From an uncultured Actinomyces sp. (GTDB taxonomy: Bacteria; Actinomycetota; Actinomycetes; Actinomycetales; Actinomycetaceae), in assembly GCA_938028585.1 (NCBI GenBank), contig CALIZH010000423.1, positions 1 through 24,782 of the forward strand: a stretch of 24,782 bases of DNA, given 5' to 3'. Within the stretch, counting starts at the first letter, position 1. Each line of letters begins with the position of its first letter. The notes beneath the pieces were generated by a model, which saw nothing but the letters and a program-made list of their open reading frames with translations, had not been told where the DNA came from and did no database searches. Shown here piece by piece: positions 1-8,387 of the stretch. A program made the translations under genes and the position numbers.

Positions 1-1403
1 CAGGAAACTACGTTCTGCGATTCGGAACAGGTATTGCAAACACGTACCGCACTTTGGGCGGAGCAAAGAAATTTGGCGCAGCAACAAGTGCTGAAACACG
101 CTCCGGAAGGGGAGTATTTCAGGTATTCGACAAGGGAACCGCTTATTGGATAGCGGAAGGCGGTACCCACTTTGTCGGCGGAGAAATCTTCAAAGCATAT
201 GGACAAGCAGGCTATGAACGCGGCTCATTAGGCTATCCGTTAAGCGACGAATACTCCGCGGATTCGGGGCGGATTCAGGAATTCCAGGGTGGTGTCATTA
301 CCTCCTCGACTTCAGGGACCTACACCCTGCGTTATGGGACTGGTATTGCAAACGCTTTCCGCGAGATTGGTGGGGTAAAAGTTGTCGGTTTACCACGCAC
401 CTCCGAGACCCATTCAGGTAAGGGCGTCTACCAAGTATTCGATAACGGCACTGCGTACTGGACCCCTCAAGGCGGTACTCATTTTGTACGGGCAGGGATC
501 TTCAACGCCTACGGAAGCAAGGGATACGAACGCGGTTTTCTTGGTTTCCCCGTCAGTGATGAGTACTCGGCAGGTTCCGGTCGCGCACAGGAGTTTCAGG
601 GCGGCATCATCACATGGAGCGCAGGTGCGGGAACCTATGTCCTGCGCTACGGGACTGGTATTGCAAACGCATATCGAGATCTTGGCGGTGCACGCTTCTT
701 GGGTGTTGCAACTACAGCTGAGACACCTTCAGGTAAGGGAGTATTCCAAGTCTTTGATAAGGGGACTGCCTACTGGAGTGCAACAAGTGGCTCACACTTT
801 GTTCGCGGACAGATCTTTACAACGTACGGCCGAGCTGGACACGAACGTGGAAACTATGGGTATCCAACCAGTGATGAATTCTGGTCCGCAGGTAGTCGAG
901 TTCAGTACTTTGAGGGAGGTAGAATTGCCTCACAATTCAGCCCCTGCGGCGTAGATGAGGCACTAATGGCGTACACGCAAGAAGACTTTCAGGAATGGAT
1001 TTTCTTCATTTCTGACAAGCTGGACTACATGACCGATACATTCGCAAAAGAAAACGGTCTGAATCTTGACTTCTCAGTTGAGTCCATTGATGCCCTCGAA
1101 GAGTGGATGCTTGCGCATTACTCATCGCCTCAAGACCTCATTAACGATCCGCGGATGCACGATCTACTCACCGTGTATATCGGCGAGACCTATCGTCACC
1201 ATCTCGGTGGAAAGTGGTTCATGGATCTGGAGAACAAGAAGAACGCGTACTATGCGATGCCTATTCTGAAAGATCTTCGTTCGCGAAGGGCTGGATCAAT
1301 GACACCCCTCATCGATGCCACAGCATCTCTTAATCGGCGCACAGGGACGTATATGAGCACAATCTTCCGGTACAAGATCGAGCTTTCCAAAGAAGATGAC
1401 TGA
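1..1403 (+). CDS. LGFP-repeat protein with C-terminal domain of unknown function (5' end outside window)
   Basis: The reading frame is open from base 3 at the window edge, so the N-terminus, including any signal peptide, lies upstream. The visible part holds three tandem units of about 104-105 residues, each containing the GIAN..GG, VFQVFDKGTAYW, GGTHFV and YERG..G(F/Y)P elements of LGFP repeats. These repeats are known from secreted or wall-attached actinobacterial proteins, including hydrolases and mycolyltransferase-linked proteins, and are thought to help bind the cell envelope. After about base 945 the repeats stop. A different segment of roughly 150 residues follows, acidic and without cysteine, with the landmark stretches ALEEWMLAHY and IGETYRHHLGGKW. 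I do not recognise a named function for it. An internal ATG at 966 preceded by GAGG could start this part on its own. A strong bidirectional terminator follows the stop codon. The LGFP call is secure; the role is not known. Confidence 0.8.
   Translation, partial: GNYVLRFGTGIANTYRTLGGAKKFGAATSAETRSGRGVFQVFDKGTAYWIAEGGTHFVGGEIFKAYGQAGYERGSLGYPLSDEYSADSGRIQEFQGGVITSSTSGTYTLRYGTGIANAFREIGGVKVVGLPRTSETHSGKGVYQVFDNGTAYWTPQGGTHFVRAGIFNAYGSKGYERGFLGFPVSDEYSAGSGRAQEFQGGIITWSAGAGTYVLRYGTGIANAYRDLGGARFLGVATTAETPSGKGVFQVFDKGTAYWSATSGSHFVRGQIFTTYGRAGHERGNYGYPTSDEFWSAGSRVQYFEGGRIASQFSPCGVDEALMAYTQEDFQEWIFFISDKLDYMTDTFAKENGLNLDFSVESIDALEEWMLAHYSSPQDLINDPRMHDLLTVYIGETYRHHLGGKWFMDLENKKNAYYAMPILKDLRSRRAGSMTPLIDATASLNRRTGTYMSTIFRYKIELSKEDD
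30..945 (+). repeat. Three tandem LGFP units, period 312-315 bp
   Basis: Equivalent GIAN codons fall at 30, 342 and 657, giving periods of 312 and 315 bp (104 and 105 codons). Nucleotide identity is high at the unit junctions: the 20 bases before and through GIAN at 335-354 recur at 650-669. The units may continue upstream of the window. Such direct repeats allow copy-number change by recombination or slippage. Confidence 0.8.
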
Positions 1404-1432
1404 TCACATGTGAATGCGTGTAGGTAAAACTT

Positions 1433-1468
1433 GTGGTGCGGCCTCCCCGTTGGGCGAGGCCGCACCAC
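1433..1468. terminator. Bidirectional intrinsic terminator between convergent genes
   Basis: A perfect 13-bp stem (GTGGTGCGGCCTC with GAGGCCGCACCAC) closes a 10-base loop. It lies between the convergent ends of the LGFP gene and der. TT-rich sequence follows on the plus side and A-rich sequence precedes it, so the hairpin can serve both strands. Confidence 0.85.
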
Positions 1469-1487
1469 TTAATAACTCTTTGAGAGC

Positions 1488-2969
1488 CTAGCGGCGACGG
1501 CGCTCGCGTACACGTACCGAAATCTGGATAGGGGAGCCCTCAAATCCAAAGTCTTCGCGCAGACGACGCTCAATGAATCGGCGATATCCGGGATCCAAGA
1601 ACCCGGTTGTGAAGATGACGAAACGTGGAGGCATATTCGACACCTGGGTCGCGAAGAGGATTCGAGGTTGCTTCCCTCCGCGAAGGGGGTGCGGATGCGC
1701 TGCAACCAGTTCACCCAAGAAGGCATTGAGGCGGCCAGTGGGAATGCGTGTTTCCCAGCTATCCAGTGCAGTCTCCATCGCACGAGTTAGGCGGTTAATA
1801 TGCCAGGTTGTCTTCGCTGACACGTTAATTCGCGGCGCCCATGAGACTTGAACAAGCTCTCGTTCGAGCTCTGAACGAAGCTGAGCTTGGCGTTCTTCAT
1901 CAACCAGGTCCCACTTGTTGTTGATGATGACCACTGCACGGCCGGCATCAACTGCCTGCTGCACGACTCGAATGTCTTGTTCTGTCAGCGGCTCTGAGGC
2001 GTCGAAAAGAATCAACGCAAGTTCTGCCTTTTCAAGGGCTGCTTGGGTTCGAATTGACGCATAGTAGTCAGCACCAGTGGTTCGGTGCATCTTTCGGCGA
2101 ATGCCCGCGGTATCGACGAACCACCACTGCTGCCCGTCAAGCTCGATGAGCTCATCAACTGGATCACGAGTCGTACCAGCAAGCTCATTGACAACAACAC
2201 GCTCAGATCCAGCCAGAGCGTTGAGCAGCGACGACTTACCAACATTCGGACGTCCGATCAGAGCAACTCGCCGGGGGCCGCCCACAGGCAGCGCTGAAGC
2301 CACTGAAGACACTTCAGGAAGCACAGCCATCACAGCATCGAGAAGATCACCGGTACCACGGCCGTGAAGTGCAGAAATAGCGTAAGGTTCACCCATTCCG
2401 AGTGACCACAGGTAGGCCGCTTCAGCTTCTTGCATCGCCGAATCAACCTTGTTCGCCGCTAGAACGACGGGCTTACCGCTCTTACGAAGCATAGAAACGA
2501 TACGTTCATCCGTATCTGTCATGCCAACAGTCGCATCGACTACGAACAGCACGGCATCTGCCAGATCAACCGCGATTTCTGCCTGTTCTGCGACCGAACG
2601 GTCAATTCCCTTGACGTCGATTTCCCAGCCGCCAGTATCGACAAGAGTGAAGTGACGGCCTGCCCAATCGGCAGGATAAGATACGCGGTCTCTCGTAACA
2701 CCGGGGGTGTCTTGAACAACTGCTTCACGCCTACCAATAATGCGGTTCACCAACGTTGACTTACCAACATTGGGACGCCCGATCACTGCCAAAACGGGAA
2801 GACCGAAATCACTGTCCTGTGAATCAGAATTCTCGAACTCCCCATTGAGCAGGGCAAGATCTTCGTCATCAAGCTCAAACTGATCAAGGGAGTCACGCAT
2901 CGCACGTGCGCGTAGCTCTGCTTGACCTTCGTCGAAGGGCTCTGTGTTCTCGAGGTATTCTTCAGTCAC
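1488..2969 (-). CDS. der: Ribosome biogenesis GTPase Der (EngA)
   Basis: Der is an essential tandem GTPase that assists maturation of the 50S subunit in the cytoplasm. At 493 residues it has an acidic N-terminal extension of about 56 residues, usual in actinobacterial Der. The first G domain has GRPNVGKS (64-71), DTGG (111-114) and NKVD (173-176). The second has GRPNVGKS (239-246), DTAG (286-289) and NKWD (351-354). The C-terminal KH-like domain ends in an arginine-rich tail. The start is GTG at 2969, with AGGA seven bases upstream. It lies 37 bp downstream of murE on the same strand and is probably co-transcribed with it. In many actinobacteria der follows cmk; that gene is not here. The family assignment is firm. 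Confidence 0.97.
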   Translation of the reverse strand: MTEEYLENTEPFDEGQAELRARAMRDSLDQFELDDEDLALLNGEFENSDSQDSDFGLPVLAVIGRPNVGKSTLVNRIIGRREAVVQDTPGVTRDRVSYPADWAGRHFTLVDTGGWEIDVKGIDRSVAEQAEIAVDLADAVLFVVDATVGMTDTDERIVSMLRKSGKPVVLAANKVDSAMQEAEAAYLWSLGMGEPYAISALHGRGTGDLLDAVMAVLPEVSSVASALPVGGPRRVALIGRPNVGKSSLLNALAGSERVVVNELAGTTRDPVDELIELDGQQWWFVDTAGIRRKMHRTTGADYYASIRTQAALEKAELALILFDASEPLTEQDIRVVQQAVDAGRAVVIINNKWDLVDEERQAQLRSELERELVQVSWAPRINVSAKTTWHINRLTRAMETALDSWETRIPTGRLNAFLGELVAAHPHPLRGGKQPRILFATQVSNMPPRFVIFTTGFLDPGYRRFIERRLREDFGFEGSPIQISVRVRERRRR

Positions 2970-3006
2970 GTCCTTATCCTATCGGTAGTCAGTGATGACA
3001 AGCGCG

Positions 3007-4566
3007 TTACAGGCGCGCGCGAATGTCTTGTTCCAAGACTTCACGAGCGACGGGTACATCGTTATAGACGTGTTTGATTCCCTGGATATCTTGATACCAT
3101 TCGGCACCCTTTCCGGAAATAACGATGATGTCTCCCTCATCTGCCGCGAGAATTGCCTGACGGACTGCGTCACGGCGGCACGTGGTCACTTCAGTAACGT
3201 CATGGAAATCAGGACGAACACGCCTAATTCCGTTGAGGAGTTGCTGGCGAATAGATGAGGCATCTTCAGTACGCGGATTCTCATCGGTTACCCATAAAAC
3301 GTCAGCAAGTTGAGCAGCAATTTCGGCTAGAGGCTCACGCTTTGTCGCGTCGCGATCGCCATCGGTTCCAAACACTAAAACGAGCTTGCCACGAGTTAAC
3401 TCGCGGACGGATTTGAGTGTCCAGTCGAGTCCCTCTGGAGTATGTGCAAAGTCCACAATGACAAGTGGTTGTGCGCCTGGATCAGGATTAACGGAGGTCA
3501 TACGGCCGGGAATCTGTTCCGCGCCTTCAAGAGCCGAAACTGCTGCTTCGAACTCACATCCCAGCTTTAGTGCTGCAACCAGTGCAACGACGGCATTTTG
3601 GACATTAACTTCACCGAGCATCGGCATCCGAATGAGGCGTTCATCGCCCTTAGGGGTTACCAGATCAAAGGTGACAGCGGGGATCGCGCGATCGAAGTTA
3701 ATGCGCCGAACGGTCCAATCGGCCTCGCGATGGGAAAAAACCGAAACTGTAGTAACGGGCACTTCGCTTTCTTGGGCCAAGCGAAGGCCCCACTCATCAT
3801 CAACACAGACGACACCGCATCGCGAGTGCGCAGGAGTGAACAAACTCTTCTTCGCCTCGAAGTAATGCTCCATATCACCGTAGTAATCGAGGTGGTCATG
3901 CTGAAGATTCGTGAACGCAGCGACATCAAAAATAATGTCGTCAACACGGTTCAAACTGAGCGCGTGCGCTGAGACCTCAACAATCGCTGCACCACAATCC
4001 TTTTCGCGAGCAAGTGCAAGAATTCGCTCGACCTCAGGAGCCTCGGAAGTGGTTTTCTCCGAATTGATCACGAGGTCGCCAACTCGAATCTCAACAGTCC
4101 CGCACAGTGCAGGATCGTTAAAGGTACTGCGCAAAATGGAACGAAGAAGATAGGTTGTTGTGGTCTTTCCATTCGTCCCCGTTACGGCGGCCGTTTTGAG
4201 TATCGAGGCCGGATGGCGATAGATATTCGCCGCGATAGTTGCGCTCGCACGTCGCGGATCCGCAACAATAACGATCGGAATATCTGGGTTCATTTCACGT
4301 GCACGTTCAGATCCTTCACGATCTGTAACAACTGCTGTGGCACCAGCTTCGACGGCAGCATGGAGAAAGCGAATACCGTGCTGAACCAGCCCAGGAATCG
4401 CAACGAAAAGCCAATTATCTTCAATATCGATCGACGAAACGCTGACACCAGAAACGGTAAGTTCGGTATCGGGGCACAGCGACCAATCAAGCCCCTGAAC
4501 CCCCTCGAGTGCCTGAGAGAGGGGAATTGGTGACGTAATCGGACGAATATCGGTGGCATAAGTCAT
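3007..4566 (-). CDS. murE: UDP-N-acetylmuramoyl-tripeptide synthetase MurE
   Basis: This Mur ligase adds the third, diamino residue of the peptidoglycan stem peptide to UDP-MurNAc-L-Ala-D-Glu in the cytoplasm, using ATP. From the start chosen (ATG at 4566, 519 residues) the P-loop GTNGKTTT is at 130-137. The EVSAHALSLNRV segment and the lysine that is carbamylated in this family (EAKKSLF) follow. The C-terminal specificity loop reads ENPR (429-432) where diaminopimelate-adding enzymes usually have DNPR. The frame is open further upstream to 4677, but homology to the usual N-terminus favours 4566. No Shine-Dalgarno sequence is visible there, and a TACCCT hexamer ends seven bases before the ATG, which fits a leaderless message. 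Whether L-Lys or meso-DAP is the substrate cannot be read with certainty. Confidence 0.93.
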   Translation of the reverse strand: MTYATDIRPITSPIPLSQALEGVQGLDWSLCPDTELTVSGVSVSSIDIEDNWLFVAIPGLVQHGIRFLHAAVEAGATAVVTDREGSERAREMNPDIPIVIVADPRRASATIAANIYRHPASILKTAAVTGTNGKTTTTYLLRSILRSTFNDPALCGTVEIRVGDLVINSEKTTSEAPEVERILALAREKDCGAAIVEVSAHALSLNRVDDIIFDVAAFTNLQHDHLDYYGDMEHYFEAKKSLFTPAHSRCGVVCVDDEWGLRLAQESEVPVTTVSVFSHREADWTVRRINFDRAIPAVTFDLVTPKGDERLIRMPMLGEVNVQNAVVALVAALKLGCEFEAAVSALEGAEQIPGRMTSVNPDPGAQPLVIVDFAHTPEGLDWTLKSVRELTRGKLVLVFGTDGDRDATKREPLAEIAAQLADVLWVTDENPRTEDASSIRQQLLNGIRRVRPDFHDVTEVTTCRRDAVRQAILAADEGDIIVISGKGAEWYQDIQGIKHVYNDVPVAREVLEQDIRARL

Positions 4567-4573
4567 GACTTTT

Positions 4574-4579
4574 AGGGTA
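4574..4579 (-). promoter_or_regulatory. Possible -10 element for leaderless murE transcription
   Basis: On the minus strand TACCCT lies seven bases upstream of the murE ATG at 4566. With the usual distance from -10 to transcription start, the RNA would begin at or next to the ATG. No convincing -35 element was found, and the only GGAG upstream is too far away to be a ribosome binding site. Confidence 0.35.
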
Positions 4580-4607
4580 TCCGCTTGCTCCGCGAAAAGC
4601 TTCTTCA

Positions 4608-4638
4608 TCGACACGTCAACACAAAATTTCTCTAAAAT
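4608..4638 (+). promoter_or_regulatory. Putative pepN promoter, probably leaderless
   Basis: TAAAAT (4633-4638) sits six bases before the pepN ATG at 4645, a spacing that would start the RNA at the initiation codon. A TCGACA at 4608-4613 resembles a -35 element with a 19-bp spacer. The purine stretch GAGGG between the hexamer and the ATG is too close to work well as a Shine-Dalgarno site. Confidence 0.4.
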
Positions 4639-4644
4639 GAGGGC

Positions 4645-7224
4645 ATGTATGTCCTGACTCGTGAAGATGCACGTCACCGTTCAACCGTTGTTACAGTCCG
4701 CCACATTGATGTCACACTTCACCTCGAAGAAGCGGCAAGTGAGAAAAGCTCGTACCGCGTTCTCTCACGTATGACCCTTGTCTCTCAGGAACCGACGCTC
4801 TTTGTCGATGTCGCTGGTGAGGTCCAGACGGTTTCGATTGATGATGTTCCTTTAGCATCCGATCAATTCACCTACGACGGTGAACGCCTCGATATCAGCG
4901 GAGTTCCGACCAAGCGAGAGGTGACGATTGCCGTTGAAGCTGATTGTCGCTTTTCGACGACGGGGGAGGGGTTGCATCGCTATCACGATCCCGAGGATGG
5001 ACGCTACTACCTTTACACGCAATTTGAGCCTGAAGATGCCCACCGCGCGTGGCCCTGCTTCGATCAACCTGATATGAAACCCACGTGGACTTTCCATGTT
5101 TATGCACCAAATGAGTGGGTTGTGACTTCCAACGGGATTGGAAGCTCTCAGGATTGCGGTAACGGCATCACACTGTGGGATTTCACTACCACTGAGCCTT
5201 TGTCAAGCTACATTACAGCGGTCGTCGCGGGCCAGTGGGCGGTCGCCCAGGGCGGGAGCTGGGAAGGAAGCGCAGGCGATGGTAACACTGCAACACTGCA
5301 GCTTCGCCTGCTTTGCCGTCAGGCATTAGCAGATTCAATGGATAGCGATGACATCCTAGATGTCACGCGTGCCGGTTTAGATCACTATCACGAACATTAT
5401 GGCTACACCTTCCCCTGGGGAAGCTACGACCAGATTTTTGTTCCCGAATACAATCTGGGGGCAATGGAGAATCCCGGATGTATCACCTTCAATGAGAACT
5501 ATCTGAGCCGTGATACACCGTCGTTTGCACTGCGACAAAAACGAGCGAACACAATCCTTCACGAGATGTGTCACATGTGGTTCGGTGATCTGGTTACTCC
5601 GGCATGGTGGGAAAACCTTTGGCTAAAAGAGTCCTTTGCGGAAAACCAAGGAACCACAACTGCTGCAGAGGCGACAATTTACACGGGGGAGTGGGCCTCA
5701 TTTGCTATTGGCCGTAAAGCGTGGGCATTGGCCCAAGACCAGTACCCGACAACGCACCCCATCGTTGCAGATATCCCTGATATCCCTGCTGCGAAAAATA
5801 ACTTTGACGGTATTACCTACGCAAAGGGTGCAGCAGTCCTCAAGCAGCTTGTCGCGTGGGTTGGTGAAGAAACCTTCTACAAGGGTGTGCGACTGTATTT
5901 CCAGCGATTTGCCAACTCTTCAACCGGCCTAGAGGATCTTTTGGGAGCACTGGAAGAAGCCAGTGGCGAAGATCTTGGGAAGTGGAAGGACGCGTGGCTC
6001 CTCACGACAGGCCCCTCTACTCTTGCGCTCAGCTGGACAAGTGATGACGCAGGTCGCCTGACAGCGCTTCACATGCATCAGGACGGGCTCGCACGTCCGC
6101 ACAGCCTTGAAGTCTCATTCTGGACAGCAAATAACGGTGTTTTGAGGGAAAAGTGCCATTTGCGCGCCCGCGTAGAAGCGGCTGATTCGGCCATTGACGT
6201 GCCTCTTGAGCTTACTGAGCCTGGTAGCGCACAAGACATTGATTTGGTGGTCGTGAATGACCTCGACTTGACCTATGCGATCTCTCGCTTTGATGAGCAT
6301 TCGATGCGAACTGCGCTCGCATACGTGTCGACCATTGAACGTCCTATTACTCGCGCCGTCATTTGGTCCAATCTCTTTAGTGCACTTCGTGGCGGTGAAT
6401 TGGATCCGCGTGACTACATTCACTCAGCTCTTACCCATATGGCTGAGGAAAGCGAAGATGCCATTTTCGAGCGTCTGCTTGCAACAATCCGAGTCGCTCG
6501 CTCGTTCCTTCCTCGCAGCTCACGAGATCGTTGCGACCACGAAATCCTGAACACGCTTGCAGAGTTTATGCGTCATGCTTCCCGTGACCGAGGCCGCGCT
6601 GCCCTTCGTCTTTTTGTTGACGTCTGGATGGCATGCTCAGATGAGACCTATACCGAGGCCGTGCTTGAACTCGCCCACGGACGTCACAGCGATCGACTTC
6701 CCTTCATCGAGGGGGAGGAAAGCGCCTGGGATCTTCGCCGGGCCTGCGCCGCGCGAGGCCTCGTCACCGAGAAAGATTTGGATTCCTGGCTCGAGGCCTC
6801 ACCGACGGGGGAGAACCGTACCCGCTGGATTCGCTCGCGTGCGGCGCTTCCAAACGCTGATATTCGTTCGCAGGTTTGGAACGAAATTTGTCACGGATCG
6901 ACGATGTCGAACCTTGACTTAAGTGCTTCATTGCAAGGTCTGAACGACTCAACGTGGAACAGCCCCGGTTATGTCACGCAGTATTTCGATCAGTTGCTCC
7001 CATTTTGGATGAAGTCATCAATGGGCCTAGGGATTCGTTTTGTTGAGGATGGGTTCCCGATGTCTATTGATGTTGAACGTCAGAACTCGCTTGAGGATCC
7101 CATTGAGGCTGCAAAGACTTGGCTTGAGGAGCACTCAGCGGCCGCGCCTGCACTTACACGCCTGGTCATTGAGAAGCTCGATGATCTTGAGCGAGCTTAT
7201 TCTCGTCAGAAGCAGTGGCAATGA
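4645..7224 (+). CDS. pepN: Aminopeptidase N (M1 family zinc metallopeptidase)
   Basis: This cytoplasmic M1 aminopeptidase removes N-terminal residues from peptides and contributes to peptide turnover. The 859-residue length matches actinobacterial PepN. The substrate-binding GAMEN motif is at 272-276 and the zinc site HEMCH at 306-310. The third ligand, Glu329, comes 18 residues later (HExxH-x18-E), and the WFGD sequence typical of M1 enzymes follows the histidines. A helical ERAP1-like C-terminal region fills the second half. The N-terminus (YVLTREDARHRS) matches the family's LTRxEAxxR opening, which supports the ATG at 4645. The stop codon overlaps the next start as ATGA, so translation of the downstream DUF881 gene may be coupled to it. 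Function is highly confident. Confidence 0.96.
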   Translation: MYVLTREDARHRSTVVTVRHIDVTLHLEEAASEKSSYRVLSRMTLVSQEPTLFVDVAGEVQTVSIDDVPLASDQFTYDGERLDISGVPTKREVTIAVEADCRFSTTGEGLHRYHDPEDGRYYLYTQFEPEDAHRAWPCFDQPDMKPTWTFHVYAPNEWVVTSNGIGSSQDCGNGITLWDFTTTEPLSSYITAVVAGQWAVAQGGSWEGSAGDGNTATLQLRLLCRQALADSMDSDDILDVTRAGLDHYHEHYGYTFPWGSYDQIFVPEYNLGAMENPGCITFNENYLSRDTPSFALRQKRANTILHEMCHMWFGDLVTPAWWENLWLKESFAENQGTTTAAEATIYTGEWASFAIGRKAWALAQDQYPTTHPIVADIPDIPAAKNNFDGITYAKGAAVLKQLVAWVGEETFYKGVRLYFQRFANSSTGLEDLLGALEEASGEDLGKWKDAWLLTTGPSTLALSWTSDDAGRLTALHMHQDGLARPHSLEVSFWTANNGVLREKCHLRARVEAADSAIDVPLELTEPGSAQDIDLVVVNDLDLTYAISRFDEHSMRTALAYVSTIERPITRAVIWSNLFSALRGGELDPRDYIHSALTHMAEESEDAIFERLLATIRVARSFLPRSSRDRCDHEILNTLAEFMRHASRDRGRAALRLFVDVWMACSDETYTEAVLELAHGRHSDRLPFIEGEESAWDLRRACAARGLVTEKDLDSWLEASPTGENRTRWIRSRAALPNADIRSQVWNEICHGSTMSNLDLSASLQGLNDSTWNSPGYVTQYFDQLLPFWMKSSMGLGIRFVEDGFPMSIDVERQNSLEDPIEAAKTWLEEHSAAAPALTRLVIEKLDDLERAYSRQKQWQ

Positions 7225-8051
7225 GTAATCAGCATGCCTCTTCGTCGTCGGCAGGTAATGATCCCGCTGCATCGATGTCCCTCTTGAAGGCAATCCTTGA
7301 GAACCCCTTGGATGCTGGATACGGGACCTATCACGAGAAAGCTAGTCGCGGCGTAACTTCGGTTTTCCATCGGACCGTCACTATTCTCATTGCAATCGCA
7401 TTGGGCATTGGTGCGGGGTTTGCAATCAGTGGTTTGCGCGCCCAAGCGCAAGGGGATGTGCACTCATCTCTTTTGAGCCACGCTCAAACGCAAACGCAGC
7501 AGATCACTCAAATGAGAGATGAAGTTGCGACGCTTCGTACGCATGTAAAAGAACTATCAGCTCAGCAGGGACAAAGCAGTATTCACGAAAATGCTGCAAC
7601 AGCCCTAGCAAATGCTGATACTCAAGTAAGTGGGCCGGGACTGAAAGTTACGCTTACCGATGCTGCAAATGCCGTGTCTTCACGCCAAAGCGGTCAAGGA
7701 CAGGTACGTGACCAAGATATTCGAATGGTTGTCAATGCTCTGTGGGGTGCCGGGGCTGAAGCAGTGAGTGTGAACGGCCAAAGAATCGGTCCCGGTTCTT
7801 TTATCCGAACTGCAGGTTCAGCGATTTTGGTTGACGTCACTCCGATTTCTTCACCGTATACGATCGAGGCAATTGGTGACGCGAATACCTTGTCATTGTC
7901 ATTGGTTCGTGGCTCAACGGGGGATTATTTGTCCAGTGCAGAATCCCTCACAGGAATTAAACTGAGTGCGCAGTCTGTTAAAGAAATGACGCTCAACGCA
8001 CGCGATAACCGGTCAACTCGTTGGAGTGAGACCATCGAAGAGGGGCACTAA
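7221..8051 (+). CDS. DUF881 family membrane-anchored protein (first copy)
   Basis: This protein of 276 residues has a cytoplasmic N-terminus, one membrane span at about residues 55-75 (ILIAIALGIGAGFAISG), a coiled-coil segment (QTQQITQMRDEVATLRTHVK) and a C-terminal extracytoplasmic domain with the DUF881 pattern (GPGLKVTLTD, IRMVVNALWGAGAEAVSVNG, YTIEAIGD). DUF881 proteins (YlxW/YlxX in Firmicutes, Rv1823/Rv1825 in mycobacteria) are linked to envelope growth and division, but no biochemical activity is established. The frame is open from a GTG at 7215, but I chose the ATG at 7221 because it forms an ATGA overlap with pepN. It is followed after one base by sbp and then by a second DUF881 gene, the usual family arrangement. 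Confidence 0.88.
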   Translation: MSNQHASSSSAGNDPAASMSLLKAILENPLDAGYGTYHEKASRGVTSVFHRTVTILIAIALGIGAGFAISGLRAQAQGDVHSSLLSHAQTQTQQITQMRDEVATLRTHVKELSAQQGQSSIHENAATALANADTQVSGPGLKVTLTDAANAVSSRQSGQGQVRDQDIRMVVNALWGAGAEAVSVNGQRIGPGSFIRTAGSAILVDVTPISSPYTIEAIGDANTLSLSLVRGSTGDYLSSAESLTGIKLSAQSVKEMTLNARDNRSTRWSETIEEGH

Positions 8052-8052
8052 G

Positions 8053-8385
8053 GTGTTAGCAGTTCTTGGTCTGATATTTGGAATTGTCGTTGGCGTCCTC
8101 ATCGACCCAACTGTCCCCACATGGCTTCAGCCCTTCCTGCCGGTCGCTGTTGTTGCTGGCCTCGATGCTCTTCTCGGTGCAGGCAGAGCTTGGCTTGAAG
8201 GGACATTTCAAGACCGCGTTTTTGTGATGTCCTTTTTCTGGAACGTCGTGGTCGCTTGCCTATTGGTGTTCTTGGGGACGCAGTTGGGCGTTGGGTCGGC
8301 TATGACAACTGCAGTCGTTGTGGTTCTTGGAATTCGTATTTTCTCGAACACAGCCTCGATTCGTCGATTGATTTTTAAGGCCTAA
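8053..8385 (+). CDS. sbp: Small basic membrane protein Sbp (DUF1290)
   Basis: This very hydrophobic protein of 110 residues has three or four predicted membrane spans and the DUF1290 signature DPTVPTWLQPFLPVAVVAGLD near the N-terminus. The end of the protein (FSNTASIRRLIF) is also typical. The GTG at 8053 is chosen because an AGAGGGG Shine-Dalgarno sequence precedes it at good spacing and the resulting length matches the family; the frame stays open to 8026, inside the upstream gene. Sbp is always found between or beside DUF881 genes, often near division genes, and probably acts with them in the membrane. Its function is unknown beyond that. Confidence 0.88.
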   Translation: MLAVLGLIFGIVVGVLIDPTVPTWLQPFLPVAVVAGLDALLGAGRAWLEGTFQDRVFVMSFFWNVVVACLLVFLGTQLGVGSAMTTAVVVVLGIRIFSNTASIRRLIFKA

Positions 8386-8387
8386 GA

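Noticed and set aside
30..945. CRISPR-like repeat array
   Set aside because: The period is over 300 bp and the repeats encode protein modules.
382..954. 190-codon frame inside the LGFP gene
   Set aside because: It is a frame-shifted shadow of the repeat region; its own repeats only mirror the LGFP period.
3386..3972. Plus-strand reading frames of 100-160 codons over murE
   Set aside because: They are antisense shadows of a gene with all MurE motifs; they have no ribosome binding site or family resemblance.
4964..4975. FtsK-orienting (KOPS-like) GGGNAGGG octamer pointing to dif
   Set aside because: Only one such match was spotted by eye and the motif used by actinobacteria is not certain, so it carries no weight.
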